In this document: positions 26,501-34,060 of the stretch, in pieces
How positions within the stretch are numbered: the first letter of the stretch is position 1
Layout: the number at the start of each line of letters is the position of its first letter
DNA from: CAZCGA01 sp964498075
GTDB taxonomy: Bacteria; Desulfobacterota; Binatia; HRBIN30
Assembly: GCA_964498075.1 (NCBI GenBank)
Contig: CAZCGA010000022.1
Span: 3,935 to 67,934 of the forward strand
DNA: 64,000 bases
Direction: 5' to 3'
Position numbers and translations under genes: made by a program
The notes under the pieces: model-generated
What the model saw: only the letters and a program-made list of their open reading frames with translations
Databases searched by the model: none
What the model was told of the DNA's origin: nothing

Positions 26501-27315
26501 TGGTGAACGGTGAGTTCATCTTCCCGCTTGGCCAGACCGGCCTGATCCAGGGCTCACTCACCGGCGTGACGTTTATCGACCCGAAGTTTACCGCGTTGCA
26601 GCCGGTATGGCGTGACTGGCGCTTCGTGCCGATGCTGCACGTCTCACAGGACCTCGCCGGCGGCGGCACCGGAGACTCGGACCATGACGGTGTCCTCGAC
26701 GGCTACGAGCGCTGGTACTTCGGCGACCTCAGCCACAAGCGCAAGTACGACGGCGACAAGGATCGGTTGTCGTTGAAGAAGGAGTTCCTCGCCGGCACCG
26801 ATCCGACCGCGGCCGACACCGACGGCGACGGCATTCCCGACGGGATTGACAGCCTGGGGCAGGACCGCTTGCGCTCCGGCGTGCGGCACCTGACGGCGCG
26901 CATCAAACCCGGCGCCGCGCCGGGCACTGACGATCTCATGCTGAAGGCGAGTCTGGGCAACGGATCGCCGGAGCTCGATCCGGCGACGCGCAGCATCACG
27001 CTGACGCTCAGTGACGATAATCAGATCTACAGCGTCACGATTCCGGCTGGGACAATGACCCCGAACATAACGGGGAAGACCTTCACCTACCTGGACCCGA
27101 ACGGCACCCTGGGCGGCGTGAAGAAAGCCGTCTTCCACATCGGGCGCCCTAAATACGCCAGCACGCTGACGATCAACACCGTGCCCATGGACTTGTCCGC
27201 CGCCGACCAGGTCGACCACGAAGTCACCACCAACATCGTGTTCGGCTTGCAGATGATCCCGGACCGCCGGCTCTGGAAATTCCGCAAGGGCGCACTGCGA
27301 TCGACCAATCCGTAG
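23566..27315 (+). CDS. Very large penicillin-acylase-family (S45) Ntn hydrolase with inserted beta modules
   Basis: A 1249-residue precursor from ATG 23566 (GGAGGTGCTGC before it) with a signal peptide (SLWIGIALLAGLAAPHAGWG). The alpha-chain opening VTVREPAFGLPHFYGDTDAE then REIAKDRLGQLLLLARVGRG is the S45 pattern. GSYAWMIGSGKSATGNPWIG contains the autocleavage Ser, S316, which becomes the catalytic N-terminal nucleophile. Family members are usually 700-850 residues; here two related beta modules (about 462-525 and 633-721, each with SATATTLT) interrupt the beta chain. The C-terminus (about 1036-1098) has DSDHDGVLDGYE and DTDGDGIPDG, thrombospondin-type-3-like calcium loops. Acylase of lactones (quorum quenching), beta-lactams or other amides cannot be chosen by sequence. 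Confidence 0.75.
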   Translation: MQIRHARRTRSLWIGIALLAGLAAPHAGWGTTVTVREPAFGLPHFYGDTDAELARENGREIAKDRLGQLLLLARVGRGTLYQVFGFLSPSTINDDIEARQTGYTSSELNGMFNKLPAREHALILEYCKGVNDTIEAIYAGALPEPIEVTIFRLLVGDADLFGNATNISDQVDPSYKAPGGADPERPTAGFQFTPELAMAIGVLEVRNFGLGGFDEASLFGELQALIAKFGATSGTQIWNDRNFLNDPLAPVSVPDTSTPGFGGPLAAAHAHTQLAAARAGRFPAYDYAAAMQRRQQRLDERAEFAQRLGAWPKLGSYAWMIGSGKSATGNPWIGGFPQTGIQTPSIMHFAENRSAEGSDHRIAGIGMEFGGAPLILIGQTDSVAFTTTTAQLRVLDTFFETVLNENINGVRYSDEGTPAALSQRTEIFRGTFPATHVFWRSHARGGNHGSRPIIDFRGDAEGAVSSATATTLTRTGAFSAAYAGGYVLITDGLGSGQMRSITAATANTLTVGVAWLVMPTNQSTFVAVKPGNNVIAVSIDSAAWLEESTAVLGFSAFQRAENVLDIRAGARLIPSTHNFFAGDNKPFNLIGTQSGTVGNIGYWSSGFSRVRQGGLDSRLPMDGTAPNPLIAFSGTVASATATTLTATSPVFGAEDLAPPAFNYRYLNPTQLGSEYVVSITTGSGYKQTRRVATNTTDTLTTESAWGVTPASGNTFEVYEIVAMPEAVNPAEQYTSNWNNKAATADEGDDFGRQFRHIFILERLQAENAWDRAKQRQLNKDVGGLDGKGDFGRYLLPRLRQAVNAVGNGGNPAVDTVLAALEANNAAPFFGRFFIDPVTATTAKGEVAFLNSLMNQLAADIYGDEYSGAVSTPSGTRGLNLAQHAIDSAAGGPPGSYTQAYASDYFNGTGWDTKVRDSLSTLATGGIPADVARPVSHYRHPLRDAFIGLGNPTSAALLDFEPTPQGNRGTYEQIIEVGPVVNGEFIFPLGQTGLIQGSLTGVTFIDPKFTALQPVWRDWRFVPMLHVSQDLAGGGTGDSDHDGVLDGYERWYFGDLSHKRKYDGDKDRLSLKKEFLAGTDPTAADTDGDGIPDGIDSLGQDRLRSGVRHLTARIKPGAAPGTDDLMLKASLGNGSPELDPATRSITLTLSDDNQIYSVTIPAGTMTPNITGKTFTYLDPNGTLGGVKKAVFHIGRPKYASTLTINTVPMDLSAADQVDHEVTTNIVFGLQMIPDRRLWKFRKGALRSTNP

Positions 27316-27803
27316 CGAGCCTCGGCGCGCGACCGACTCCGCAACACACCCTGCGCTACGCACTGGCGCTCGGCGCACTCGTGGCGTGTCCGTATGTCGC
27401 CACGTTGGCGAACGGCTTCGTCTGCGACGATCTCCTGCAGATTGCCGGCAACTTCGGGAACATCTTGATGCAGCGTGGTGCACTGGAGCCGGCAACCGAC
27501 GCGTTGCGCACGGCAGCGGAGCTGGCGCCGCACGACGCCGACATCTGGATGAATCTGGGCGTCGCATTGCAAATGCAGGGATCATTCGACGCGGCGCTCG
27601 ATGCGTACCGTCGTGCCGAGTCGCTCGCGCCGCCCTCGGCCTTGTTGTTGGAGAACATGGGCAGCGTCTACCTCAAGCTCGGAGACCGTGGCGCCACGCA
27701 TCAGGCCTTCGTCCGGACACTGCAACTCGATCCGCAGCGCCCCAAGGCACGCGGCGCGCTGCGCGCGCTCGATCAGACCGGTGATGCACGAACCCCTCCA
27801 TAG
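27316..27803 (+). pseudogene. TMTC/GT-C-like TPR protein with internal deletion
   Basis: The frame is open from before 27316 and has no ATG in front of the domain. LRYALALGALVACPYVATLA then NGFVCDDLLQIAGN resembles the first membrane helix and the NGFV-x-DD loop of TMTC-type membrane proteins. The next residues jump directly into tetratricopeptide repeats (TDALRTAAELAPHDADIWMN, GVALQMQGSFDAALDAYRRA, GSVYLKLGDRGATHQAF). About 400 residues of membrane domain that normally lie between are missing. The GTG at 27381 is the only conventional start nearby, and it would lie inside the membrane helix. I read this as an in-frame deletion remnant; a small functional TPR protein is not excluded. Confidence 0.5.
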
Positions 27804-27869
27804 AGCCCAGCGGACCGCATTGATGCGGCTTGGAACGAGCACCATCGCGGCGTTCCCGCGGCGGAACCC

Positions 27870-28058
27870 TTGGGACCCTACCTGAAGGTTCGCAGCCAGC
27901 GCGGCGTCGAGGACGTGTATGAGCTGTTTGGAAGGAACCTGGCCGGGGACTATCTTCATATCGTGTATCGAAGGCTTGGCGACAGGCGCCTTCGTGTCTT
28001 TCACATAAGTCGGATGACCGAGGCGGAGAAACGGCGCTATCGGAGGAGCAAGCGATGA
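27870..28058 (+). CDS. BrnT-like toxin candidate
   Basis: A 62-residue frame with only a TTG start (27870). The end, DYLHIVYRRLGDRRLRVFHI then SRMTEAEKRRYRRSKR, resembles the C-terminal half of BrnT-type RelE-fold toxins (R-x-I-x-A/S-x-x-x-x-x-x-E-x-x-x-Y). The N-terminus does not match, so truncation at the 5' end is possible. Its TGA overlaps the ATG of the next gene by 4 bp, as in toxin-antitoxin operons. Low-confidence family call. Confidence 0.45.
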   Translation: MGPYLKVRSQRGVEDVYELFGRNLAGDYLHIVYRRLGDRRLRVFHISRMTEAEKRRYRRSKR

Positions 28059-28189
28059 AACGGAAGACCAAGAAGAGGCCGATCCCAGCGCTGCGTACCG
28101 ACGCCACCGATGAGGACATCGTGCGCTGGACGCGCGCGCACGCACCTTCCCTTGTGTCGCTCGCGTCGTCAGCAATGCCGGCTGCGTGA
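28055..28189 (+). CDS. Truncated CopG/BrnA-like antitoxin candidate
   Basis: A 44-residue frame starting at an ATG behind GGAGGAGCAAGCG. It reads MKRKTKKRPIPALRTDATDE, DIVRWTRAHAPSLVSLASSA and MPAA. The PIPALRTD opening is the N-terminus of antitoxins that pair with BrnT-like toxins; these normally go on for about 50 more residues with a ribbon-helix-helix. That domain is missing, so DNA binding and toxin neutralisation are doubtful. Too short for confident assignment. Confidence 0.4.
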   Translation: MKRKTKKRPIPALRTDATDEDIVRWTRAHAPSLVSLASSAMPAA

Positions 28190-28236
28190 TTCGAAAGATT
28201 GGAGATACCGCGCCGGCTCAAACTCCAGACCTTGAC

Positions 28237-28262
28237 TGACCAACGTCAGCTGACGTACGTCA
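28237..28262. promoter_or_regulatory. Tandem 12-bp palindromes, candidate operator of the ADC/P450 genes
   Basis: TGACCAACGTCA (28237-28248) and TGACGTACGTCA (28251-28262) are both TGAC-N4-GTCA sites separated by 2 bp, so their centres are 14 bp apart. Their junction makes a further perfect 14-bp palindrome, ACGTCAGCTGACGT (28243-28256). An extra TGAC half site lies just before at 28233. The pair ends 24 bp before the ADC-like start codon. Paired dyads are typical for TetR-type regulators that bind as two dimers. A related TGAC-N5-GTCA is found before the other ADC-like gene at 2373-2385. Confidence 0.55.
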
Positions 28263-28286
28263 CAGCCCGCCAGAGGAGGCGCATCC

Positions 28287-29009
28287 ATGCAAGCCGCAAC
28301 CAGGACAAAGACCGCACCCGAGGACACCTACATCATCCAAGGACGCACCATCACCTTGCCCTGCATCGTGCGTGACGCCAGCTCGGGTAGCGCCATCTTC
28401 ATGGTGCCTGCGCCGGTAGCGCAGCGGCTCGTCGGCGACGGCTTCGACGTCGTCGAGATGGCGCCCGGCTTGACGCAGCTCATCCTCGGCTTCGTCGACT
28501 ACCGCGACAACGACCTCGGCGATTACAACGAGGTCATGATCGTCTTCATGGTGCGGCCGAAGGGCGCTGCAGCCGGCACCGAAGGGACGTTCATCTACAA
28601 GCTGCCGGTGAATCAATCCTTCACCTGCGAAGCCGGCTGCACCATCTGGGGGTTTCCGAAGAGCGTCGAGCAGATCGATGTCGACTACCGCAGCGATCGC
28701 GTCACCTGCAAGCTGGTGATGGACGGACAGCACGTCTTCACGCTCGGCGTGCCGCGCGGCACGGCAGAGCCGGGCGACGCACCCGACATGGAAATGACCA
28801 CGTATACCTATCTCGACGGGGCAGCCGCAGTGCACTTCACGACCGGCGGCGCCACCGCCGTGGGGTCTGGTCCCGACGGCGTCGAGCTGGCGCTGGGCTC
28901 GCACCCGATTGCCGACGAGCTGCGCAGCCTCGGCCTGCCCGCCCCGCCCATCATGAGCTCCTGGACCGAGCACATGCACGGCTCCTTCGGCACGGCACGC
29001 AAGCTCTGA
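28287..29009 (+). CDS. Acetoacetate decarboxylase (ADC)-family protein
   Basis: A 240-residue protein, ATG 28287, preceded by GAGGAGGCGCATCC. It shows MAPGLTQLILGFVDYRDNDL then GDYNEVMIVFMVRPKG and GCTIWGFPKSVEQIDVDYRS, where GFPK holds the candidate Schiff-base Lys of ADC-type enzymes. The sequence is only distantly like the gene at 1513-2316, so they are separate branches rather than a recent duplication. The P450 gene starts 39 bp later on the same strand; the two likely form one transcript behind the tandem palindromes. Substrate unknown. Confidence 0.8.
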   Translation: MQAATRTKTAPEDTYIIQGRTITLPCIVRDASSGSAIFMVPAPVAQRLVGDGFDVVEMAPGLTQLILGFVDYRDNDLGDYNEVMIVFMVRPKGAAAGTEGTFIYKLPVNQSFTCEAGCTIWGFPKSVEQIDVDYRSDRVTCKLVMDGQHVFTLGVPRGTAEPGDAPDMEMTTYTYLDGAAAVHFTTGGATAVGSGPDGVELALGSHPIADELRSLGLPAPPIMSSWTEHMHGSFGTARKL

Positions 29010-29048
29010 GCCCGTGGCCGCCGCCCGCTGCGCTACGAGAAGCCCGTT

Positions 29049-30230
29049 GTGCCGACCCATCCGGTGAACCCCGATATCCGGTTGATCGACGGCGCCTTCT
29101 ACGGCGCCGACCCGCACCCGCACTTCCAATGGATGCGCGAGAACGCTCCGGTGTACTGGGACGAAGCGGGCGGCGTGTGGGGCGTCACGCTGTACGAGGA
29201 TCTGCTGGCGGTTTCCAAAGATCCGGCCACGTTTTGCAATGGCGAGGGCATGCGCGCCGACACGCCGCCGATGCCGTTCATGGTCGCGCTCGACGACCCG
29301 CTGCACAAGCAGCGCCGCAACCTGGTGAACAAGGGCTTCACGGTGCGCCGCGTCGCCGAGCGCGAGCCGCGCATCCGCGCTATCTGCGTCGACCTCATCG
29401 AGCGCGCCCACGCACTGCGGCGCTTCGACTTCGTCAAGGACGTCGCCACCTGGCTGCCGTTGATCGTCATCGGTGACATGCTGGGCGTGCAACCCGAGGA
29501 CTACGAGCATCTGCTCCGCTGGTCCGACGAGATGGTGCTCGGTGCGGGCGCGATTTCGCCGGAACGCGTGCAGCGCGCCTCCGTGGCGTTCAACGAGTAC
29601 TTGGATTACCAACGCAAGGTCATCGCCGACCGCCGCGCCAAGCCGCCGAAGGCGGACCTGGTGAGCATCCTCGTCCACGCCGAGATCGACGGTGAGCGGC
29701 TGAGCGATGACCAGCTGCTCATGGAATCGCTGTTGATCCTGATCGGCGGCGACGAGACCACCCGGCACGTCATCAGCGGCGGCATGTACCAGCTGCTGCT
29801 CCACCCCGATCAACGCCGCAAGCTGGCAGACGATCCATCAAGGATTCCGACGGCGGTCGAGGAGATGCTGCGCTGGGTCAGCCCCGTCCAGAACATGGCG
29901 CGGACGGCAACGCGCGACGTGGCCCTGCGCGGGCAGCAGATCCGCGCCGGCGACAAGCTGCTCCTGCTCTACCCGTCAGCCAACCGTGACGCGCGGGTCT
30001 TCCGCGAGCCGTTCACCTTCGACAGCGCGCGCACGCCGAACGACCACGTAGCCTTCGGCTTCGGCACCCACTACTGCTTGGGCGGGAGCTTGGCGCGCCT
30101 AGAGCTGCGCGTGATGTTCGAGGAGATCGTGCGACGGATCCCAAGCCTTGAGCTGGCCAGCGCGGTGACGCCGCCCCTGCGGGCCTCCAACTTCATCAGT
30201 GGCATCGAGACGCTGCCGGTACAGTGCTAA
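29049..30230 (+). CDS. Cytochrome P450
   Basis: A 393-residue soluble bacterial P450 starting at GTG 29049. Marks in order: GGDETTRHVISGGMY in the I helix (oxygen-binding Thr pair), the EEMLRWVSPVQNMARTATRD K-helix/ExxR-R region, and FGFGTHYCLGGSLARLEL with the haem-ligand Cys at 343. It hydroxylates or epoxidises a small lipophilic substrate using ferredoxin electrons; no ferredoxin or reductase is encoded next to it. Linked to an ADC-family gene, with MscL convergent on the other side. Confidence 0.9.
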   Translation: MPTHPVNPDIRLIDGAFYGADPHPHFQWMRENAPVYWDEAGGVWGVTLYEDLLAVSKDPATFCNGEGMRADTPPMPFMVALDDPLHKQRRNLVNKGFTVRRVAEREPRIRAICVDLIERAHALRRFDFVKDVATWLPLIVIGDMLGVQPEDYEHLLRWSDEMVLGAGAISPERVQRASVAFNEYLDYQRKVIADRRAKPPKADLVSILVHAEIDGERLSDDQLLMESLLILIGGDETTRHVISGGMYQLLLHPDQRRKLADDPSRIPTAVEEMLRWVSPVQNMARTATRDVALRGQQIRAGDKLLLLYPSANRDARVFREPFTFDSARTPNDHVAFGFGTHYCLGGSLARLELRVMFEEIVRRIPSLELASAVTPPLRASNFISGIETLPVQC

Positions 30231-30628
30231 GACCGCGTCTTGAGGAGGTCGCGGATCTCCGCCAGCAGCACCTCTTGATTTGAGGGTGGCGGAGCCGCCG
30301 GCGCTTCCTCCTTCTGGCGCTTGAGCGCGTTGATCACCCTCACGACGATGAACATCGCCCAGGCCACGATGAGGAAGTCGATCGCCGTCTGCACGAACTT
30401 CCCGTAGCTCAGCATGACGGCCGGCGCGGCGCCGGCAGCCTGCTTCAGCGTGACGCTGAGGTTGCTGAAATCGACCCCACCGATGATCACCCCGATCGGC
30501 GGCATGATGACGTCGGCCACGAGCGACGACACGATCTTGCCGAAGGCCCCGCCGATGATGATGCCGACGGCCATGTCGATCATGTTGCCCTTCACCGCAA
30601 ACTGTCTGAACTCGCTCAACATGCTCAT
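30227..30628 (-). CDS. mscL: Large-conductance mechanosensitive channel MscL
   Basis: A 133-residue protein from ATG 30628 (CGGAGGGTGACT before it). The pattern is typical: MLSEFRQFAVKGNMIDMAVG, then IIIGGAFGKIVSSLVADVIM as TM1 with the pore constriction, PPIGVIIGGVDFSNL loop, AIDFLIVAWAMFIVVRVIN as TM2 and the C-terminal LAEIRDLLKTR amphipathic helix. It opens under osmotic down-shock. It is convergent with the P450 gene and its stop overlaps the end of that gene by 4 bp. Confidence 0.95.
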   Translation of the reverse strand: MSMLSEFRQFAVKGNMIDMAVGIIIGGAFGKIVSSLVADVIMPPIGVIIGGVDFSNLSVTLKQAAGAAPAVMLSYGKFVQTAIDFLIVAWAMFIVVRVINALKRQKEEAPAAPPPSNQEVLLAEIRDLLKTRS

Positions 30629-30702
30629 AGTCACCCTCCGTTCTGCTGTAGACGCGTGTGCGATTGTACGTTGGAAGAGGCCTTGGCAAGCGGACAGGTT
30701 CG

Positions 30703-33700
30703 TCAAGAGCCGACCGGCCCCAGCTCAACGTGCACCGCCGGCGGGTCGGCGACCAGATCCGCCGCCGGCGCGTGGCGCGTGATGCGATTCGCTTCGATGC
30801 CGTACTGCTCGCGTAGCGTTTGCTCGACGAGCGCCAGACGCGCTTCGGTCAGCGCCCGCAAGCGCTCGGGCGCAATCGGCGGACGCTCCTCCAGCCAGCG
30901 ATCGAGGGCCGCGGCGTCCTCGGCGTCGAGCGGGCCCTCCTCATCCTTGGCCCGCGCCTCCAACGCACGGCGGACATTGTCGCGCGTGCCGCGCTGGGGC
31001 AGGCCGCGCAAAGCACCGAGAATTCCCTGCCCCTCCCACTCCTCGCGCAAGCCCTGCTCACGCAGCCAGCGCTCGTCGATGGTGCTGCTCGCGGCTTCGA
31101 GTGTCACACCGATTCCCGGACGGCTGGCGAGCAAGGCGGCGAGCTGATCGATCTGCAGCGCGCCGTCGGGAGCAATGTCGCTGCGCCCCGGGCGGAAGCC
31201 GATCGCCGCCGGGACGATGGACTCGACCTTGCCGCCACCGAAGGCCGCACCGACGAGCTTGAGCGGCGACGTCAGCGCGCCGAGGATCGCGCGTTGCAAC
31301 GCGCTGCGGACAACGGTGCCGAGACCGATCTTCGTGCCTTCGGCGCCCACTTCGACCGGGATGTCGAGCGAAATGTCTCCCTGCGTGTCGCGCATCAGCG
31401 CCAGCGCCGTCGACAGCGGGATGCCGAAGTTCTGCTGGAACAGCGACTCACCCCCCACGCCCCGCACGTCGAGGGTGTGCAGCGTCAGCCAGTTGCTGGC
31501 GTAGTAGTTTCCCCCGGCCAGCGACACCTTGGTGGTCGTGGACAGCTTGCCGGCGCCGATGCTGTAGCCGGCGAACGCGGTCGCATACGGATTGAGCGGC
31601 GGCAGGGCGATCTTGTCGCCGTTCACTTCCAGCCAGCCGCCGTCGGGTGCCAGGGCACCGAAGACCTCGATCTTCCCGCGCTCGGTACCCGTCGCCGCGA
31701 CGTGCAGCGACTTCATCGCCAGCTCCGGCCAGCGGAAACCGTCGATCTCGACCGCCACTGGCGAGAAGCCGCCCGTGAAGAACGGCTTCACGGTACGATC
31801 CGCAACCACAACGTCGCCATCGGTCAGACGGATCGAATCGATGGTGATCCCGACGCGCGGCGACGGTGCAGCCTGCGGCACTGCTGGCGGTGCGGCAGCG
31901 GGTGCGGCTGACGGCGCTGAAGCGATCGAAAATTCGGGCAGCACGATGCCAGCCGCGGTACGCGTCAGCCGCACCACCGGTGCGGTGAGCCGCAGGTCTC
32001 CGAGCCCCACCCGCAGCGGCCGCGCTGCCGCGTTGGCGCCCGCGGTCGCCAGGATGCCGGGCAGGGTCAGTTCCTTGATCGGCAGATCGAGCGCCCGGGT
32101 GCCGACGGAGAACGCTTTGGCGTCGGCACCTCCAAGGTGGAGCTCCGCGAGCGACAGACGACCGGCGACGCGGAGATCACCGGCCGCTGTGCCGGAGGTC
32201 CCGGCGCCCGCACCCGGAAGGACTCCCGAAGCCTGGAGGTCGGCGATGGCCAGATCGATGGAACCGGCGTCCAGCACAAAGCCCTGCGGTCCTTGCGTGA
32301 CCAGTCGGAGACCCGCAAGCGAAAGCTTCCCACGCACGCGGACGTCGTTGGCTGGCGGGGCCCCGCCGGCATCGTCCGCCGCCAAGCCGGCTTCCACATT
32401 CAGCTCGGAGCCCAGTCGGCCGGCTTGCAGCAGATTGGGTGGCAGGGCGCCCGAGACGCTGACCAGCTCCGGAAGCGAGAGGTCGCTGATGCGCACACGT
32501 CCTCCGAAGCCCGGCGGCGTGACCCGCAGCGCCCCGTCGACGCTGAGCGAGCCGCCGGCCGTTGCCAGCGTCAGATCCACGTGCGCCGGCTGGTCGGCCT
32601 GATCCGCCAGGTCGCGGACCGCCAGGGTAACGCCGACGTCGAGCGGCTGTTCGCTCAGCAACCGGACGTGCGAGTCGTCGACGCGCAGGCCAGACACCGA
32701 CCAGCGCCACGGTGACTCGGAGCCCGGCGCGGCTTCCTCGGCGGGCGGCGGTGCGGTTGTCGCCTCGCCCTCGTTTGCCGCCGCCACAGCTTCACCGATG
32801 AGCGGCAGTAGCACTCCGCCGTGCGGGCGCATGATGAGCGACATGCCATCAAGTTTGATCTCGGTGACCGCCACGCGTCGGGCGACCAGATCGACGGGAT
32901 CGATGTGAACCGTCAAGCTGCGCCACGCGAGGGCTCGTTCGTCGATCTTGGGAACGCGCACCGTGAAATCGCTGAGCGTGGCCGTCCCGCGCAGCTCGCT
33001 CTGGGTGCCGCTGTCGAAGCGGTAGGTGAGTGCGGCGTCGAGGAATCCTTCCAATGCGCTCCACCCCACCTTGGGGACGTACACACGCGCCCGGTGCACC
33101 GGAAGGCGCTTGACCTCGAGCTCCGCCTCGGCAGCCATGGCCCATGCCTCGCGCACCGTCAGGCGCGCGTCCAGTCGGATCGATCCCTGGTCGACATCGA
33201 GCGCGACGTGCAGCCGGGCGGGTTCTCCGTACAATCCCGGACTGAGCGCGATGTCGTTGACCTCCACCGCCGCGAGGTTCACTTCGACCGGTTCGCTGTC
33301 CTTGATGGTGAAGTCGCGGAAGCGGAGTCCGCCGTCGCGCAGCACGAAGCGGTCGAGACCGTAGGTCCAGCCGGCACTCGCCTCAGCGGGCGGTGCGGCG
33401 GTGGGCTGGGCTTCGGCCGGCGGGGTCGCCGCCGGCGGGGTCGCCGCCGGCGGCGTCGCCTCCGGCGCTGGCGCTTCCGTGCTCCCCGGGAGCAGCGCCA
33501 GCAGGTTCAGTTGACCGTTCATCAGTCGATCGAGCCTCACGCGCGGCGACTCGATCTCCAGCTCGCGCAGGCGGACGGTTTTCCGCAGCAGCGGCAACCA
33601 GTACACGGACACCGCCAGCCGCTTCCATGCGATGAGGGGTGGCGCTGGCGACTCGCCGGGCGTCGCGGCGGCATCGGGCTCCGCGGTCGCCCGTACCGCA

Positions 33701-33912
33701 ACGTCTTCCAGGGCGACACCACCCCACAGGAGCGCGAGATCGACGTCACCGACCTCGACGTGTGCCCGCAACAGCTGCGACGCTTGTGAAGCGAGGATCG
33801 GGCGCAAGGCCAGCGGCAGCCCCACGCGCACGGCTACCAGAATCCCAAAGAAAATGATCCAGCGTCGCCAGCGCTTGAGCGCGGCAAGCGATGCGGCAGC
33901 GCGTGTTGTCAT
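30703..33912 (-). CDS. DUF748/AsmA-like envelope protein
   Basis: A 1069-residue protein with one N-terminal membrane helix (RWIIFFGILVAVRVGLPLAL) and a long periplasmic beta region. The AsmA-like and DUF748 repeats appear as REL-x-I-x-x-P-x-V type lines (LRELEIESPRVRLDRLMNGQ, SVSGLRVDDSHVRLLS), and the last third shows AALVAIGFRPGRSDIAPDG-like sequence, where these proteins end. Members of the AsmA-like clan are proposed to bridge inner and outer membranes and move phospholipids. It starts 148 bp from the divergent lysS start, at the edge of the envelope operon. Pro/Ala-rich low-complexity stretches (around residues 150-185) are local oddities. Confidence 0.75.
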   Translation of the reverse strand: MTTRAAASLAALKRWRRWIIFFGILVAVRVGLPLALRPILASQASQLLRAHVEVGDVDLALLWGGVALEDVAVRATAEPDAAATPGESPAPPLIAWKRLAVSVYWLPLLRKTVRLRELEIESPRVRLDRLMNGQLNLLALLPGSTEAPAPEATPPAATPPAATPPAEAQPTAAPPAEASAGWTYGLDRFVLRDGGLRFRDFTIKDSEPVEVNLAAVEVNDIALSPGLYGEPARLHVALDVDQGSIRLDARLTVREAWAMAAEAELEVKRLPVHRARVYVPKVGWSALEGFLDAALTYRFDSGTQSELRGTATLSDFTVRVPKIDERALAWRSLTVHIDPVDLVARRVAVTEIKLDGMSLIMRPHGGVLLPLIGEAVAAANEGEATTAPPPAEEAAPGSESPWRWSVSGLRVDDSHVRLLSEQPLDVGVTLAVRDLADQADQPAHVDLTLATAGGSLSVDGALRVTPPGFGGRVRISDLSLPELVSVSGALPPNLLQAGRLGSELNVEAGLAADDAGGAPPANDVRVRGKLSLAGLRLVTQGPQGFVLDAGSIDLAIADLQASGVLPGAGAGTSGTAAGDLRVAGRLSLAELHLGGADAKAFSVGTRALDLPIKELTLPGILATAGANAAARPLRVGLGDLRLTAPVVRLTRTAAGIVLPEFSIASAPSAAPAAAPPAVPQAAPSPRVGITIDSIRLTDGDVVVADRTVKPFFTGGFSPVAVEIDGFRWPELAMKSLHVAATGTERGKIEVFGALAPDGGWLEVNGDKIALPPLNPYATAFAGYSIGAGKLSTTTKVSLAGGNYYASNWLTLHTLDVRGVGGESLFQQNFGIPLSTALALMRDTQGDISLDIPVEVGAEGTKIGLGTVVRSALQRAILGALTSPLKLVGAAFGGGKVESIVPAAIGFRPGRSDIAPDGALQIDQLAALLASRPGIGVTLEAASSTIDERWLREQGLREEWEGQGILGALRGLPQRGTRDNVRRALEARAKDEEGPLDAEDAAALDRWLEERPPIAPERLRALTEARLALVEQTLREQYGIEANRITRHAPAADLVADPPAVHVELGPVGS

Positions 33913-34060
33913 TCAGCGTCAGTGGCCGGCAGCCACATGCGGTGACCATGACAGAGATGCCGTGCGAGTCAATCGCCGCTCGTGTGAGCGCGCCGGCGGC
34001 GGCTTCCTTGACTCCCCCCACGTTCCCCGTTAAGCCACGGACACTTGACGGGGCAGATGT

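Noticed and set aside
28260..29813. 517-residue minus-strand frame
   Set aside because: Antisense of the ADC-like and P450 genes, no domain in it.
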